DNA from: an uncultured Opitutaceae bacterium
GTDB lineage: Bacteria; Verrucomicrobiota; Verrucomicrobiia; Opitutales; Opitutaceae
Direction of reading: 5' to 3'
Assembly: GCA_951813085.1 (NCBI GenBank)
Contig: OX638348.1
Span: forward strand, 2,551,627 to 2,615,626
DNA: 64,000 nucleotides
This document shows, piece after piece, positions 63,623 to 64,000 of the stretch; position 1 is the first letter of the stretch; every line of letters starts with the position of its first letter. Below the pieces are notes generated by a model, which saw only the letters and a program-made list of their open reading frames with translations, ran no database searches and had not been told where the DNA came from. Made by a program: the position numbers and the translations under genes.

Positions 63623-64000
63623 ATGTTGACGCCCTTAACTCAAGATAGGTGGTCCTGCCAATTAGCCGACCACTTGTATCACAGAGCAGGCTTCGGTGGA
63701 TCGCCTGCCGAACGCGAGTCCTTCTACCAGCTTGGGAAAAGCCAAGGCGTTCTGGCCGCAGTCGATTCGCTCGTCACCCCGAGCGAGACTTGGGAGAATC
63801 TGCCCAAGCCCTCATGGTCGACGGAAATCGATCCGAACGGCGACCTGTGGGAAGGCGAAAGCGAGCGTCGACGCTCATTCATTGAGTGGTATATGAAGAT
63901 GCTCCGCGAAGGAGAACCCCTCGCAGCGAAACTGTTGAAGTTCCTCCTGGACCATCTGCCTATCGATATGGGCACTTGCTCGCGCGAAACGCGATTCATG
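63623..64000 (+). CDS. DUF1800 family protein, N-terminal part (runs off right edge)
   Basis: From ATG 63623, 126 residues are present, with the same family features as the gene at 57205: LADHLYHRAGFGGSPAERESFYQLG, DPNGDLWEGE and AAKLLKFLLDH. It is a tandem paralogue and probably begins a second DUF1800-DUF1501 operon beyond the window. Confidence 0.85.
   Translation, partial: MLTPLTQDRWSCQLADHLYHRAGFGGSPAERESFYQLGKSQGVLAAVDSLVTPSETWENLPKPSWSTEIDPNGDLWEGESERRRSFIEWYMKMLREGEPLAAKLLKFLLDHLPIDMGTCSRETRFM

Noticed and set aside
1-64000. CRISPR arrays, complete tRNA or rRNA genes, retron or DGR elements
   Set aside because: No regularly spaced repeats, no full cloverleaf, and no reverse transcriptase-like protein were found on reading the window.

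Overview
The window looks like a chromosomal segment of a marine-type Verrucomicrobiota, most likely class Opitutae. The basis is gene content: several formylglycine-type sulfatases, a PVC-type heme-binding/ThuA giant protein, a PAS-AraC regulator, a DUF1800-DUF1501 pair followed by an Ig-domain secreted protein with verrucomicrobial C-terminal repeats, and ordinary Gram-negative housekeeping genes. This is inference from family distribution; no rRNA or complete tRNA gene is present.

Region 1 (1-12.4 kb, all minus strand) is a polysaccharide/sulfate-ester catabolism locus. It holds five sulfatases (one cut by the window edge), a PAS-AraC regulator and a 1418-residue secreted protein combining SGNH, beta-propeller, cytochrome c and ThuA domains. 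Region 2 (12.4-39.75 kb) is accessory DNA in two blocks around two core genes (aminotransferase and dcd, 28.3-30.1 kb). Block A has a decaying MFS gene, a degenerate IS3-family copy, remnants of an integrative element (retropepsin-like gene, RecA-like ATPase, two small DNA-binding proteins, tyrosine integrase, and a tRNA 3'-end fragment as probable att site), then a tight intact four-gene operon: HTH regulator, SNF2 helicase, Mod-type adenine methyltransferase and Res-type helicase-nuclease. Block B has a second tyrosine integrase, an intact type I restriction-modification operon (hsdM-hsdS-hsdR), the 5' end of a DUF4011 helicase gene cut off by a second IS copy, and on the other side of that IS a truncated LTA-synthase-like gene.

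Region 3 (39.77-56.7 kb) is mostly conserved core: yidD, ribD (deaminase domain only), nitroreductase, sufE, an RNA m5U methyltransferase, a response regulator, an McsA-like zinc protein, an OsmC protein, purB, a sulfotransferase, a GT4 glycosyltransferase, holA, a molybdopterin cluster (moeA-moaC-moaD-moaE, plus convergent mocA-xdhC), gnd and a cell-wall amidase. Region 4 (57.2-64 kb) is a DUF1800-DUF1501-large secreted protein operon closed by a strong terminator, followed by the start of a second DUF1800 gene.

The best candidate for an undescribed system is the operon at 19.8-27.85 kb. It couples type III R-M-like mod and res genes to an SNF2 helicase and an HTH protein, with a promoter bracketed by a 9-bp inverted repeat. 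The arrangement resembles parts of both type III R-M and class 1 DISARM, but no DISARM drmA, drmB or drmC gene is present. The accessory blocks also carry many single-base frameshifts, several in homopolymer runs, while the restriction operons and the core genes read cleanly. That pattern suggests selective decay of mobile-element genes.
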